A stretch of DNA of 64,000 bases, taken from contig NZ_CP133784.1 in NCBI RefSeq assembly GCF_034353875.1, forward strand, positions 1,426,001 through 1,490,000, read 5' to 3'. Made by a program: the position numbers and the translations under genes. A model generated the notes under the pieces. That model was not told the DNA's origin, made no database searches, and worked only from the letters and a program-made list of their open reading frames with translations. Below, in pieces: positions 1 through 8,986 of the stretch. The stretch's first letter is position 1, and the number at the start of each line of letters is the position of its first letter. The DNA comes from Pseudomonas sp. MH9.2. Its GTDB lineage: Bacteria > Pseudomonadota > Gammaproteobacteria > Pseudomonadales > Pseudomonadaceae.

Positions 1-5
1 GCTCG

Positions 6-41
6 AAAAAAGCCCTGCCCTTCAACTGGCAGGGCTTTTTT
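6..41. terminator. Intrinsic terminator, bidirectional
   Basis: Two 14-base arms (an A6 run plus GCCCTGCC, and its complement ending in T6) flank an 8-base loop. The A tract on one side and the T tract on the other let it act in both directions. It separates the T6SS operon from whatever lies before the window. Confidence 0.85.
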
Positions 42-147
42 GCAACTTAGGGAAAAGTCTTACCTCCTCCCACGCCCTCCGCCGACATAACCCGCGCTCT
101 ATTCCCGTCATAGTCGTCGCTTTCGAGAAACGCGAAGGATTGTGCGA

Positions 148-1020
148 ATGGGATCGGCCACTGCTAAACGGATCGCACTGCCAGAAGATTTCCCCTGGCA
201 ACAAAGCGTCGGCCTGCTGCTTGATGCGGTACAGGTCGAGAAGCTTTTGCCGCGTCTATTCGAGTGGGCCGAGACTCCAAGGGTAGACGTACTTTATCTC
301 ACCACTCGGCTTGCCGAGTTTAGAGACCTATCCCCTTGTCTTGTCCGCCTGAAAGGTGCGGGCGACCCTGCACTGGCGCAGTTCCTGGAAAATGTCGATC
401 AGCTGTGGGGCTTCCTGCTCGTCAGCGATGAGCCTTGGGAGCAAGTGGTTGCGCATCTGCGCTGGTTGACCGTCATTGAGCATCCGTCCGGGCAAGAAAT
501 GCTGCTGCGCATGGCCTACCCGCCGGTGGCAGATGCCCTGTTTGGAACGGAATATCCAGACTCCATGCTGTTCGGTCCCTGCCAGCATATCTTCACCGCA
601 GACCTTGCGCGTAGCGGCTGGCATCGCTACATCCGCCCCGGCGAAATGCCGCCCCCGAAACACGATGCGCCCTACCGGTTTAACGAAAAGCAATGGGACA
701 GTCTCGACGACGCCAGCTTTCGCAAACGGGTGACCGAACTCTCCCGGCACATGAAGCACTACTTCCCTGACTACCAGGCTGAGTTAACGGATCAGCAGTA
801 TCGGGAGCATCTGCAGGCGTTGGCGCGCCGTGCTGTCGAGCACGGTTTTGACTGTGAAAAAGAACTGTACCTGTACGCCAATGCCCATGGCTTTGTGGAC
901 GAACAAGGGCTACGGAAAGACCCCGACATCGTCAGCCTTTTAGACCCTAAATCCAGTTTACCCAAGGCCCAGCGCATCGAACGCATTGCTGATCTGGCCC
1001 AGAAAAGGTGCCTGCCATGA
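148..1020 (+). CDS. DUF4123 T6SS effector chaperone (Tap/TEC type)
   Basis: This 290-residue protein fits the DUF4123 family. Members act in the cytoplasm and load a cognate effector onto the VgrG spike of the type VI secretion system. Family-like features are a hydrophobic N-terminal half with the segments WGFLLVSDEPW and HLRWLTVIEHPSG, an RMAYPPVADALFG stretch, then a charged C-terminal part. An in-frame GTG lies 6 bases upstream at 142, but GAAGGA at 134-139 sits 8 bases from ATG 148 and only 2 from the GTG, so ATG 148 is preferred. The stop codon overlaps the next start (ATGA), which places it in the same operon as the large effector. By family knowledge its partner should be that effector. 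I am confident of the family and infer the partner. Confidence 0.85.
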   Translation: MGSATAKRIALPEDFPWQQSVGLLLDAVQVEKLLPRLFEWAETPRVDVLYLTTRLAEFRDLSPCLVRLKGAGDPALAQFLENVDQLWGFLLVSDEPWEQVVAHLRWLTVIEHPSGQEMLLRMAYPPVADALFGTEYPDSMLFGPCQHIFTADLARSGWHRYIRPGEMPPPKHDAPYRFNEKQWDSLDDASFRKRVTELSRHMKHYFPDYQAELTDQQYREHLQALARRAVEHGFDCEKELYLYANAHGFVDEQGLRKDPDIVSLLDPKSSLPKAQRIERIADLAQKRCLP

Positions 1021-4000
1021 CCGATTTCATGACCCCTCGCGGTCATCTGGCCAATCTGGTCGCCCAATCCAAAAGCGCCACGCCCTTCGGCGAAGTCGGG
1101 GTTTGCCCACTCATGCAAACAACCATTCACCTGCTGCCGGTACGTTACGGCCTGGTTGAAGACGGTCTCGATCCGAGCGCTGATCTGGCGATGCCTTACA
1201 CGCTGCAAAGCCGCCCCTTGGGTCTACGCATGTTGCGTGACGGTTATCTGTACGTGATCGACAGCGCCACCGGCCTGAACGAGTACAGCATCAAGCAGGG
1301 GTCATTGGAACACTGGCTGTTCGACGGCAAGGAGGTCAAAGAGGATCACCGGACCCTCGCCCTGGGCGATCCTCCCGAAATGATCTTCTCCAAGAGCAGC
1401 GTCCTGCATGTCGCCTACTCGGAGGTGCAGTGGACCGTCGCCAAGTGCCGGCAGGTGCTCGATAGCGCCACCGAGCGCGAGCACTTCATGCAGTGCATCG
1501 ACCTTGCGCCGGTCAACAGCGAACACATCGTCGCGCCGCTGCTGCATGAGCGGCACGCGAAGAAATGGCTGGCCGAGGTGGTGCAGGATCACGATGCCCC
1601 TCATCAAGGCCTTACCCCGGAAGAAAACATTCCGTATCTGTGGGAACACCCACCGCTGTTTCGTCAGACCTTGATCGAGGAGCTGACCAGCCAGGTCAGC
1701 GATGATCACAAAAGCGACTTCCTGTTCCTCGCCGTGCGCGACGATATCGGCGTGATGCGCGACCTGGCGAACTATCAGGACAAGGTGGTGGGCTGGATCG
1801 ATGACTGGGCCCGCAGCGGTCAGGAAGCGGGCCACACGGAGCGTGATTACTTGCTGGGCTGCTACATCGAATCGCTGAGCCAGATCAGTGCCGCCCACCT
1901 CAGCAAGATGGCCGAGAGCACCGATGACCCTGCGCTCAAGGCGTTATTGCTTGATCTGCAAACGCTGCCCGAACCCCAGCGTGGGGAGACACGGCAGGCA
2001 TTGCTAGAGGTGCTGAGTCTTGATCCTGTTGCCAATCCGCTGCCAGACGCTTCCGATTCGGATCTGCCAGCCGACCTCAAGGCACAGCTAAAAAACATCC
2101 AGGCCAGACCTGCGCGAACTTATGGCTACATGGTCAACGAACTGAAAAAAACCGTCGAGCTGTATTACCTCAAGCAAAATCTCGCCACCGCCGACCCCGA
2201 CTTTGTCGCCACCCACTGGCAAACCCTGGTCAAACTGCACCGAGAACAAGATAAGCGGCTAAGAGACCTGCTGTACGGCGCCCGCTGGGGCCAGCGCGGA
2301 ATCAACGACCTGATCGACCGTCCGCGCATGGACGCTTTTCTTAAGGCGCAACGCCCCAAGCTCGCGCATTGGAACACCCTGCTTGATCGCATCATCCACG
2401 ACCGACTGGAGATGCTCACCCTCAACCGTTTCCACCGCGCCGCCTGGTATTACGACGCCAACGATCTGGAGCAGATCGATCACGCCTTGCTCACCCAATA
2501 CGACTGCTTGAAAGACCTGTGCCGCAGTGACACTGCCTACGACACCATTGTTGCCTGGCTGAACCGCAACCCGCAGCAGAGCCGCGCACTGTTTTTTACC
2601 TTGCCGCTGAGCGTACAGACCGAACTGGCCGCGCAATTCGCCTTGTTCACCAATGCGGGCTGGGGACTGCTTAAAAGCGCGCCGGAGTGGATCGAGAAGC
2701 TGAAAACGCTGTTTGCCGGCCACCTGCCGGACATCGAGACCCTGCCCCACCCCACGCAAGTCAATGCCACCGCCGCCTGGGGCACCCTCGCCCCCGCCGT
2801 GCAGTGGGGCGTGCAACAAGGGCTGCACGACTTCATGCAGGCCTTGGACAAAGGCCAGATGCCGGACATCGAGGCACTGTTTCGCTACCTGCCCAAGACC
2901 TTCGGGGTTTCGCTGCTCGACGCGGCCCGGCGCGAGAAGGTCAGTTTTCAAATAGCAGATGCCGATGACCTGAAAGCCTTGGGTGAGACGGTCAAGGAGG
3001 TGCAGGCGAAACGTAGATACCTGCGTTCCCTGAACAACAATGCCCGTCGCTATCGTGCGGAAAAAGATCACTGGCTGGCTCAAGAGTTGGAAAGCCAGCG
3101 GCCCGAGACTCAACAGAAACTTAACGTCCTGGAAGAACGACTGGCCCGGATGCTGAGCCCGATTCGTGAACTGCCAGAGGGCGCGGTGCACCTGCAAACA
3201 GCGACGGCCGGCACGCCGGGGTTGGCCTTGGTGTTTCCTCCCGAGCAGCAGGCGCAGGTGCGCTCGTTGCTGGATAACTATCGACAAGGAGTGAGGGCTG
3301 CGCCTACAGCGGGACTATTAGGGGATGGGGCTGGGCTGTTGGTGTTTGCGGCGCAGTTGGTGAATTTTGTGCAGGTGATCAGGGAGGTCAGAGCCCAACC
3401 GGGTCAGGAAAAAGACCTTGGTCCATTGTGGAGTCCTCTTTTCACTACAGTCGCAGCAGGCTTTGGGGCCGCGCAAGGGATTGCCGATACAGCGCTCGGT
3501 GCTCAAGCCGCTCAATTGGGTAAAAACCTAAAAGCGGCTGAGTTGAAGAGTATTCATGTGCAGATGGGCAAATTACACGTTGGGCTCGGACTTGTTGGAT
3601 ATACGGCCGGAATTGCCGCAGCCGCGATAAGTCTGAATAGCGCCCATAACAACTGGCTTAACGCCGCACGCGAGGGTAATAGCGCAGCACAAGCGGGCGC
3701 CACGCTGAGCATGGTGGGCAATAGCGGCTTTATATTGAGCAACGCCTACGGTCTTGTTGAAACAACGATAGCTGCCAGGAATGTCCTGTCCGTCGCATTT
3801 CAAACCGAAGCCCGCCTGGCAGCTTGGGCCGCAGCAGGCACACGTCTGTCCACGATATTTTTCCGCGTCAATATGGCCGGGATTCTGTTCACAGCTCTGG
3901 AGCTGTCAGGCACTTGGTTTTACAACCGCTATAACCTCAGCCGCCATGATCAATGGCTGCAGACTACTCCCTGGAGCAGAGATACGGATCGACGTTTGTC

Positions 4001-4553
4001 GCTGCCGCTAAGCGAGTACCAAAAAAATCTGCACGTTCAGGTCAAGGCCCCAAAAATCGAAGTATGGCCCGAGCAATCCGATAATCAGAGCACCCCATCG
4101 ACGACCCGGATAGTGCTGCACCTGCCCACCACCTCCAGCGCCGATTTGATGAAGCCTTTTGGCAACAGCAAAGCCAAAACCGTGCTCCGGATAGGCGGCT
4201 ATGAAGTCCGCACTCACACTACGCGAGTCAACCCGGTAGAGCGCTGGACTGTCGCGACTGACGCATTGATCCAAAAACTTCGGATCAAACAAGCGACACC
4301 CTTGGTTCTGGAGCTTGAGGCACCCACTCGCGAGTATCGCCCAACCGCCACCGAACGCGACGAGTTGGTGGTCACCGTTGAGCTCGGAGACTTTAGCCCC
4401 GAGGATGGCGCTTACTTACTCAACGTTTATCAATTCCGCGTACCTCTCGACGGCCAAGGCGGTGAGATCGCTGATAAGAACCTTGAACCTCAAGGGGAGA
4501 AATGCACTTTTTACCTGATTGATCCCCTCCAACTGCCGCAGGAAGATGACTGA
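1017..4553 (+). CDS. VasX-like T6SS membrane effector (BTH_I2691 family)
   Basis: This 1178-residue protein resembles the VasX / BTH_I2691 family of T6SS effectors, which insert into and permeabilise the inner membrane of rival cells. The N-terminal ~150 residues (from CPLMQTTIHLLPVRYGLV through LRMLRDGYLYVID) match the VasX N-terminal region. A long helical middle section follows. Hydrophobic segments cluster at about 761-787, 801-830, 857-880, 893-925 and 953-970, separated by Ala/Gly-rich linkers, as in colicin-like pore formers. A soluble, beta-rich tail of about 190 residues ends the protein. The ATG at 1017 overlaps the chaperone stop and has AAAAGG 8 bases before it; a GTG at 1008 is an alternative. 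From about base 3280 the coding becomes less GC-rich than before, suggesting a mosaic toxin end. Pore formation is inferred from the family. Confidence 0.85.
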   Translation: MTDFMTPRGHLANLVAQSKSATPFGEVGVCPLMQTTIHLLPVRYGLVEDGLDPSADLAMPYTLQSRPLGLRMLRDGYLYVIDSATGLNEYSIKQGSLEHWLFDGKEVKEDHRTLALGDPPEMIFSKSSVLHVAYSEVQWTVAKCRQVLDSATEREHFMQCIDLAPVNSEHIVAPLLHERHAKKWLAEVVQDHDAPHQGLTPEENIPYLWEHPPLFRQTLIEELTSQVSDDHKSDFLFLAVRDDIGVMRDLANYQDKVVGWIDDWARSGQEAGHTERDYLLGCYIESLSQISAAHLSKMAESTDDPALKALLLDLQTLPEPQRGETRQALLEVLSLDPVANPLPDASDSDLPADLKAQLKNIQARPARTYGYMVNELKKTVELYYLKQNLATADPDFVATHWQTLVKLHREQDKRLRDLLYGARWGQRGINDLIDRPRMDAFLKAQRPKLAHWNTLLDRIIHDRLEMLTLNRFHRAAWYYDANDLEQIDHALLTQYDCLKDLCRSDTAYDTIVAWLNRNPQQSRALFFTLPLSVQTELAAQFALFTNAGWGLLKSAPEWIEKLKTLFAGHLPDIETLPHPTQVNATAAWGTLAPAVQWGVQQGLHDFMQALDKGQMPDIEALFRYLPKTFGVSLLDAARREKVSFQIADADDLKALGETVKEVQAKRRYLRSLNNNARRYRAEKDHWLAQELESQRPETQQKLNVLEERLARMLSPIRELPEGAVHLQTATAGTPGLALVFPPEQQAQVRSLLDNYRQGVRAAPTAGLLGDGAGLLVFAAQLVNFVQVIREVRAQPGQEKDLGPLWSPLFTTVAAGFGAAQGIADTALGAQAAQLGKNLKAAELKSIHVQMGKLHVGLGLVGYTAGIAAAAISLNSAHNNWLNAAREGNSAAQAGATLSMVGNSGFILSNAYGLVETTIAARNVLSVAFQTEARLAAWAAAGTRLSTIFFRVNMAGILFTALELSGTWFYNRYNLSRHDQWLQTTPWSRDTDRRLSLPLSEYQKNLHVQVKAPKIEVWPEQSDNQSTPSTTRIVLHLPTTSSADLMKPFGNSKAKTVLRIGGYEVRTHTTRVNPVERWTVATDALIQKLRIKQATPLVLELEAPTREYRPTATERDELVVTVELGDFSPEDGAYLLNVYQFRVPLDGQGGEIADKNLEPQGEKCTFYLIDPLQLPQEDD

Positions 4554-4554
4554 T

Positions 4555-5748
4555 ATGGCTAAACCCTCCATTAAAGGGCCTCCGCCGATCAGCCGTGAAC
4601 CGTATGCAGGGATGATTGAGTCTTTCCCCAGTGGCCAAGTCATTTATTTAGCCCCGGTTCCATTGCCCACTGACAGCCCGGCTCAGGACTATGGCAATGC
4701 TGTAGGTGAAGTCAATAACACCTATATGGACTTCGGCTTAGGGTTGCCAGCAGTATTTAGTTGGCAAGCAGGGCTAGGCGGTCCCACGAGCTTTTTTTTT
4801 ATGACCGCTTTTTTAATGCCATTATTTGTTGGCTTGATCGTTCTGGGACTTGGCGGCGATCTAGAGGAGGCAATCGGCTTCATAACAGGCATGTTTCCTT
4901 CTGGCCTGGAATACGGTTCTATTGGCGCTGGGCTAATGTTTGGGTTGTTCATAGTCATCGCCCTCAACCACCTCGCCAAATACGAAACTCTCGTCCCCAC
5001 CCGCTTCAACCGCCAGCGCCGTGAAGTCTGTTTCGTTCCCGCCGGTCAAACCGAACCGATCTTCGTCCCCTGGGAATCACTCTCCGCGTGGGTCGTCCAG
5101 GCCCGAGGTGTTACCCAATATGGCCTGAACATCCAGTACGCCATGGGCCTCGGTTTTTACCACCCACCTCACGATCAGCAATACACCCTGGAATTTCACT
5201 GCGCCGGTTTTGAGTTGGCCATCTGCAACTGGGAAGCCATTCGCGCGTACATGGAATACGAAGTTCACACCCTCAAGGAAATCCAGGACCCGCTCGACCT
5301 GCAAGGCCCCGACGATCCGCCGCATGAGGGGCTGCACACGTTCTACAACGCTCGCGAACGCATGCGCCGTCGGCGTAAAGCCGGGGAAGTGGGCTGGGGT
5401 TATCCGTTCTGGTGGTACCTGTACCACGTCATGACCCTCTGGACCCTGCCCAACCACCTCACTGAATGGGAAATCCGCCGCATCAAAAGCATGGGCCGCG
5501 CCGCCGTGCCCGAGGCGATGCAGGTGTGGTCCGCTCCGCTGCCGGAAGCTGAGTGGGCCAAACCCAGCGAGAAGTTGCAGCGCATGAGCAAAATGGTCAA
5601 AGACCTGCGCCAGCAAGAGCCGCAGGTCTCGTTGATCCAACACTTCGTTGAAGTGCAGATTGCTGAAGCGAAACGAGAGAATCAAGAAGAGGACCGCGAT
5701 GACGCCCTGATTGATCACCTCCACCTGCCGCAGGAGGAGGACGACTGA
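4555..5748 (+). CDS. Two-helix membrane protein, candidate T6SS immunity protein, copy 1
   Basis: This protein has 397 residues. Residues 1-70 are soluble and Pro-rich. Two membrane helices lie at about 78-100 and 118-138. A soluble domain of about 235 residues follows, starting NHLAKYETLVPTRFNRQRRE and containing PWESLSAWV. I believe this belongs to the DUF6708 group of T6SS-associated proteins, but I recall that from memory only. It starts one base after the effector stop. AGGAAG 9 bases upstream supports ATG 4555 rather than the earlier in-frame ATG 4546. Its position directly behind the effector and its membrane topology make immunity the simplest role, but this is inference. Compared with copy 2 it has an extra tail ending IDHLHLPQEEDD, which echoes the end of the effector. 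Confidence 0.75.
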   Translation: MAKPSIKGPPPISREPYAGMIESFPSGQVIYLAPVPLPTDSPAQDYGNAVGEVNNTYMDFGLGLPAVFSWQAGLGGPTSFFFMTAFLMPLFVGLIVLGLGGDLEEAIGFITGMFPSGLEYGSIGAGLMFGLFIVIALNHLAKYETLVPTRFNRQRREVCFVPAGQTEPIFVPWESLSAWVVQARGVTQYGLNIQYAMGLGFYHPPHDQQYTLEFHCAGFELAICNWEAIRAYMEYEVHTLKEIQDPLDLQGPDDPPHEGLHTFYNARERMRRRRKAGEVGWGYPFWWYLYHVMTLWTLPNHLTEWEIRRIKSMGRAAVPEAMQVWSAPLPEAEWAKPSEKLQRMSKMVKDLRQQEPQVSLIQHFVEVQIAEAKRENQEEDRDDALIDHLHLPQEEDD

Positions 5749-5749
5749 T

Positions 5750-6877
5750 ATGGCTAAACCGCTCCTTAACGCGCCTCCATCAATCAGTCGTGAACCGTAT
5801 GCTGGGATGATCGAAAACTTCCCCAGCGGCCAGGTTATTTATCTGGCCCCCGTTCCTTTGCCCACCGACAGGCCGGCTCAGGACTATGGCAATGCAGTGG
5901 GTTCGGTAAATGACACCTATATGGACTTTGGGCTGGGATTACCGACTGCATTTAGTTGGCAATTAATAGTGGGAGGTCCATTTTCATGCTTTGTTATGGT
6001 CGCTTTCTTGGCTCCGATGATCTTTGGTTTAATGGGATTATTCCTAGATGAGGATCTAAAAAGTTCTGTCGATTTTGCATTGGGTATGATCCCATCTGGC
6101 TTGCAAATCGGCGCGTGGGGCGGCGGCCTCGCTCTAGCCCTCGGCATCATCATCTCCCTCAACCACCTCGCCAAATACGAAACCCTGGTCCCCACCCGCT
6201 TCAACCGCCAGCGCCGTGAAGTCTGTTTCGTCCCCGCAGGCCAAACCGAACCGATCTTCGTCCCCTGGGAATCACTCTCCGCGTGGGTCGTCCAGGCCCG
6301 AGGTGTTACTCAATATGGCCTGAACATCCAATACGCCATGGGCCTCGGTTTTTACCACCCGCCTCACGATCAGCAGTACACCCTGGAGTTTCACTGCGCC
6401 GGTTTTGAGTTGGCCATCTGCAACTGGGAAGCCATTCGCGCGTACATGGAATACGAAGTTCACACCCTCAAGGAAATCCAGGACCCGCTCGACCTGCAAG
6501 GCCCCGACGATCCGCCGCATGAAGGGCTGCACACGTTCTACAACGCCCGCGAACGCATGCGCCGTCGGCGCAAGGCGGGCGAAGTCGGCTGGAGTTATCC
6601 GTTCTGGTGGTACCTGTACCACGTCATGACCCTCTGGACCTTGCCCAACCACCTCACCGAGTGGGAAATTCGCCGCATCAAAAGCATGGGCCGCGCCGCC
6701 GTGCCCGAGGCCATGCAGGCATGGTCAGCTCCGCTGCCGGAAGCAGAATGGGCCAAGCCCAGCGAGAAGCTGCAACGCATGAGCAAAATGGTCAAAGACC
6801 TGCGTCAAAAAGAGCCGCAGGTCTCGTTGATTCAGCACTTTGTTGAAGTACAGATCGCTGAAGCAAAACAGAAGTAA
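5750..6877 (+). CDS. Two-helix membrane protein, candidate T6SS immunity protein, copy 2
   Basis: This 375-residue protein is a tandem paralogue of the gene before it. The first ~70 residues are very similar, and from residue ~138 to the end only a few positions differ (for example GWSYPF for GWGYPF, AWSAP for VWSAP, RQKEP for RQQEP). The two-helix segment between, about 71-137, is clearly different in sequence and lower in GC. It lacks the acidic C-terminal tail of copy 1 and ends QIAEAKQK. It starts one base after the previous stop, with AGGAGGA upstream. The pattern of conserved flanks and a divergent membrane hairpin fits immunity proteins diversifying against different toxin membrane domains. 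That role is inferred. The 36-base space to the converging vgrG stop shows no clear terminator. Confidence 0.75.
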   Translation: MAKPLLNAPPSISREPYAGMIENFPSGQVIYLAPVPLPTDRPAQDYGNAVGSVNDTYMDFGLGLPTAFSWQLIVGGPFSCFVMVAFLAPMIFGLMGLFLDEDLKSSVDFALGMIPSGLQIGAWGGGLALALGIIISLNHLAKYETLVPTRFNRQRREVCFVPAGQTEPIFVPWESLSAWVVQARGVTQYGLNIQYAMGLGFYHPPHDQQYTLEFHCAGFELAICNWEAIRAYMEYEVHTLKEIQDPLDLQGPDDPPHEGLHTFYNARERMRRRRKAGEVGWSYPFWWYLYHVMTLWTLPNHLTEWEIRRIKSMGRAAVPEAMQAWSAPLPEAEWAKPSEKLQRMSKMVKDLRQKEPQVSLIQHFVEVQIAEAKQK

Positions 6878-6913
6878 GGGCTAAAAATCAGCGGTGAAAC
6901 GCCGCTTGTCACC

Positions 6914-8986
6914 TTAAACGCTCTTCGGGACCGGCGTGTTCATCTCGCACAACGGGCACGTCAGCTGTCCACTGAGGATTTTTTCGACTTGCCCCTGCGA
7001 TGCAGCAACGCTGCCGGCAACCAGGGGCTGAACCTGCCCCGGCATCAATGGTATCGCCGCTATTCCCGGCACTGGCACCCCGCCCAACACGATCGGCACG
7101 CTGCTGAAAATCCCGGCAGGGCTGATGAGGATGTGTTGACCACCCGCTTTCAACGTAAGGCTGACGCCAGCATCAATGACGAGGTTAACGCCGGATTTGA
7201 GGTGCACCTCGAATCCGGCTTCTTTCACCAACACCTGACCCACACGGGTGTGGCTGCTGCCTGCCACCTGCAGGTGATCGCCCGCCAGCAACTGAACCTT
7301 GCGCTCGCCGGTGAGGGTCCGGTGTTCCTCACCGTTGAGTACCGAGGTGCTGTTGCCCTTGATGGTTTCCAGGCGCTGACCGCAAATTTCAGTCCGGCTG
7401 TCGTTCTGGATCAGCTGTTCCATGTCGCGCTGGGCACGCAGGTAGACCCGTTCCGCCCCGCTCTTGTCGTCAAAATGAACTTCGTTGAAACCGGTACTTG
7501 CACTGGAACTCCGGCTGCGAAAGATGCTTTTGGTCTTGTTTTCAGGCAGTCCGTACGCAACGGGGTTCAGGTTATTGGGCAAACAGCCGACGATAACCGG
7601 CCTGTCGGCGTCCCCTTCCAAGTAGGAAACCAGCACCTCCATGCCCACTCGGGGAATGGTGACGGCGCCATACCCATCGCCTGCCCAACTGGACGCAACC
7701 CGCACCCAGCAACTGGTTGTTTCATCGTCCTGTTCGCTGCGATCCCAGTGGAATTTGACTTTGACCCGACCGAATGTGTCGCAGTAGATTTCTTCATTCA
7801 CAGGGCCGGTGACCCTGGCGGTCTGGATGCTGTGGATTCGCGGTTTCGGGTGCTCCAGCGCCGGACGGAACTGGACCGCTTCCGCAATGGCGGTGAAGGT
7901 GTTGCGGTACCCCTGAACGATGCGCCCGTCTTCAACCGGGCTGCTGTCGGCCAGCTCTTCGAGGACCTGCGGCTGTCTTGCTTCATGCTGTACAAAAACC
8001 AGCACCCAGTGGGTTTCAGGGGCGTAATCCTGAACCAGGTGCACGCGCGATCCACTGCGCAAAAGCGACGCATCACTCTCGCCATCCGCCAGGCGAAACC
8101 CGGTTTGATGGCGCTCAAGCGCACGCTTGGATAAAACGTCACCGCGCCTTTTTTCTTCGAAAATCCCGGGGTAGACGTAATCCTCCAGGTAGGGACCGTA
8201 TTTGGGGACTTCGCCGCTCTCCCATTGCGCCTGGGTTCGCGTGGGGTTTTGCAGGCTCTGCAGCGGGATATGGGTCTGTTTGAAGTCATGGTCGCGCAGG
8301 GCGACATGGTTGGTTTGGGCCGTCAATCGCACGCCGAAGGCCTTGACCGCCGGACCTTCTGCCACCAGGCCGCTCCCCGGTTTGAACGGCAACACCTGCG
8401 GAGATTGCTGCGGGAATCGGGTTTCATCGTCGGCAAAGATCAGGCAATGACTGTCTGGCGTGTGCTCAAACCGATAGAAAATCCCCTCTTCTTCGCATAA
8501 CCGGCTGAGAAAGTGCAGGTCCGACTCGTCGTACTGCACGCAGTAGTCGCGCGGCGCCACGCTCCCCGTGATGCGGTCGAACGATGCATCGGTGCCCTTC
8601 AGCATGCGATGCCCTTTCAGCACCTCAAGAATGATCTCCGGCACGGTCATTTTCTGGAACGAACGGCGATGGCTCGAATGTTCCAGAAAAGCCAGATAAG
8701 GCGCCAGCACCAGATGGTAATGGGTGAACGCCCCGCCTGTTTTGCCTTTGCGGATCGCATAAATATGACCGTGCAACCCCTGCCCTTGCGCCCCGAATCT
8801 CAGGTAGGCCGCTTTATGCAGCAAGCCGTCCAACGCGTGGGATGAGCGCCTGCTCACCAGTTCGATGTTGATTTCATAGGGTCGGCTCAGCGCCTCGGCC
8901 CCGTGAAAACTCAACACCTGCAAGTCAGTTTGCTGCTGCCCGTTGATGTCCAGAGAGAGCTTCGGGGTAAGGCCGGGATGAGACAT
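6914..8986 (-). CDS. vgrG: T6SS spike protein VgrG
   Basis: This 690-residue VgrG/TssI trimer forms the puncturing tip of the type VI secretion tube. Residues ~1-330 are the gp27-like base (LSFHGAEALSRPYEINIELV, then an FYRFEH motif). About 395-475 is the gp5-like OB domain, with the family signature VKVKFHWDR...CWVRVASSWAG and PRVGMEVLVSYLEGD. A beta-helical DUF2345-like needle follows. The final ~60 residues are a Gly/Pro/Val-rich stretch ending in a CPLC motif (Cys677, Cys680), probably the docking point for cargo or PAAR. VgrG genes usually precede chaperone and effector on the same strand. Here the gene faces them and its stop lies 36 bases from theirs, so it must have its own promoter. 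No hcp, PAAR or sheath genes are in view. Confidence 0.93.
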   Translation of the reverse strand: MSHPGLTPKLSLDINGQQQTDLQVLSFHGAEALSRPYEINIELVSRRSSHALDGLLHKAAYLRFGAQGQGLHGHIYAIRKGKTGGAFTHYHLVLAPYLAFLEHSSHRRSFQKMTVPEIILEVLKGHRMLKGTDASFDRITGSVAPRDYCVQYDESDLHFLSRLCEEEGIFYRFEHTPDSHCLIFADDETRFPQQSPQVLPFKPGSGLVAEGPAVKAFGVRLTAQTNHVALRDHDFKQTHIPLQSLQNPTRTQAQWESGEVPKYGPYLEDYVYPGIFEEKRRGDVLSKRALERHQTGFRLADGESDASLLRSGSRVHLVQDYAPETHWVLVFVQHEARQPQVLEELADSSPVEDGRIVQGYRNTFTAIAEAVQFRPALEHPKPRIHSIQTARVTGPVNEEIYCDTFGRVKVKFHWDRSEQDDETTSCWVRVASSWAGDGYGAVTIPRVGMEVLVSYLEGDADRPVIVGCLPNNLNPVAYGLPENKTKSIFRSRSSSASTGFNEVHFDDKSGAERVYLRAQRDMEQLIQNDSRTEICGQRLETIKGNSTSVLNGEEHRTLTGERKVQLLAGDHLQVAGSSHTRVGQVLVKEAGFEVHLKSGVNLVIDAGVSLTLKAGGQHILISPAGIFSSVPIVLGGVPVPGIAAIPLMPGQVQPLVAGSVAASQGQVEKILSGQLTCPLCEMNTPVPKSV

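Noticed and set aside
2259..3287. 342-codon open frame on the - strand
   Set aside because: It is the shadow of the effector gene and has no family features.
4555..6877. The two paralogues as an assembly duplication artefact
   Set aside because: The membrane segments and tails differ too much, and many silent differences are spread through the rest.
6989..8134. 381-codon open frame on the + strand
   Set aside because: It is antisense to vgrG, whose spike motifs are unambiguous.
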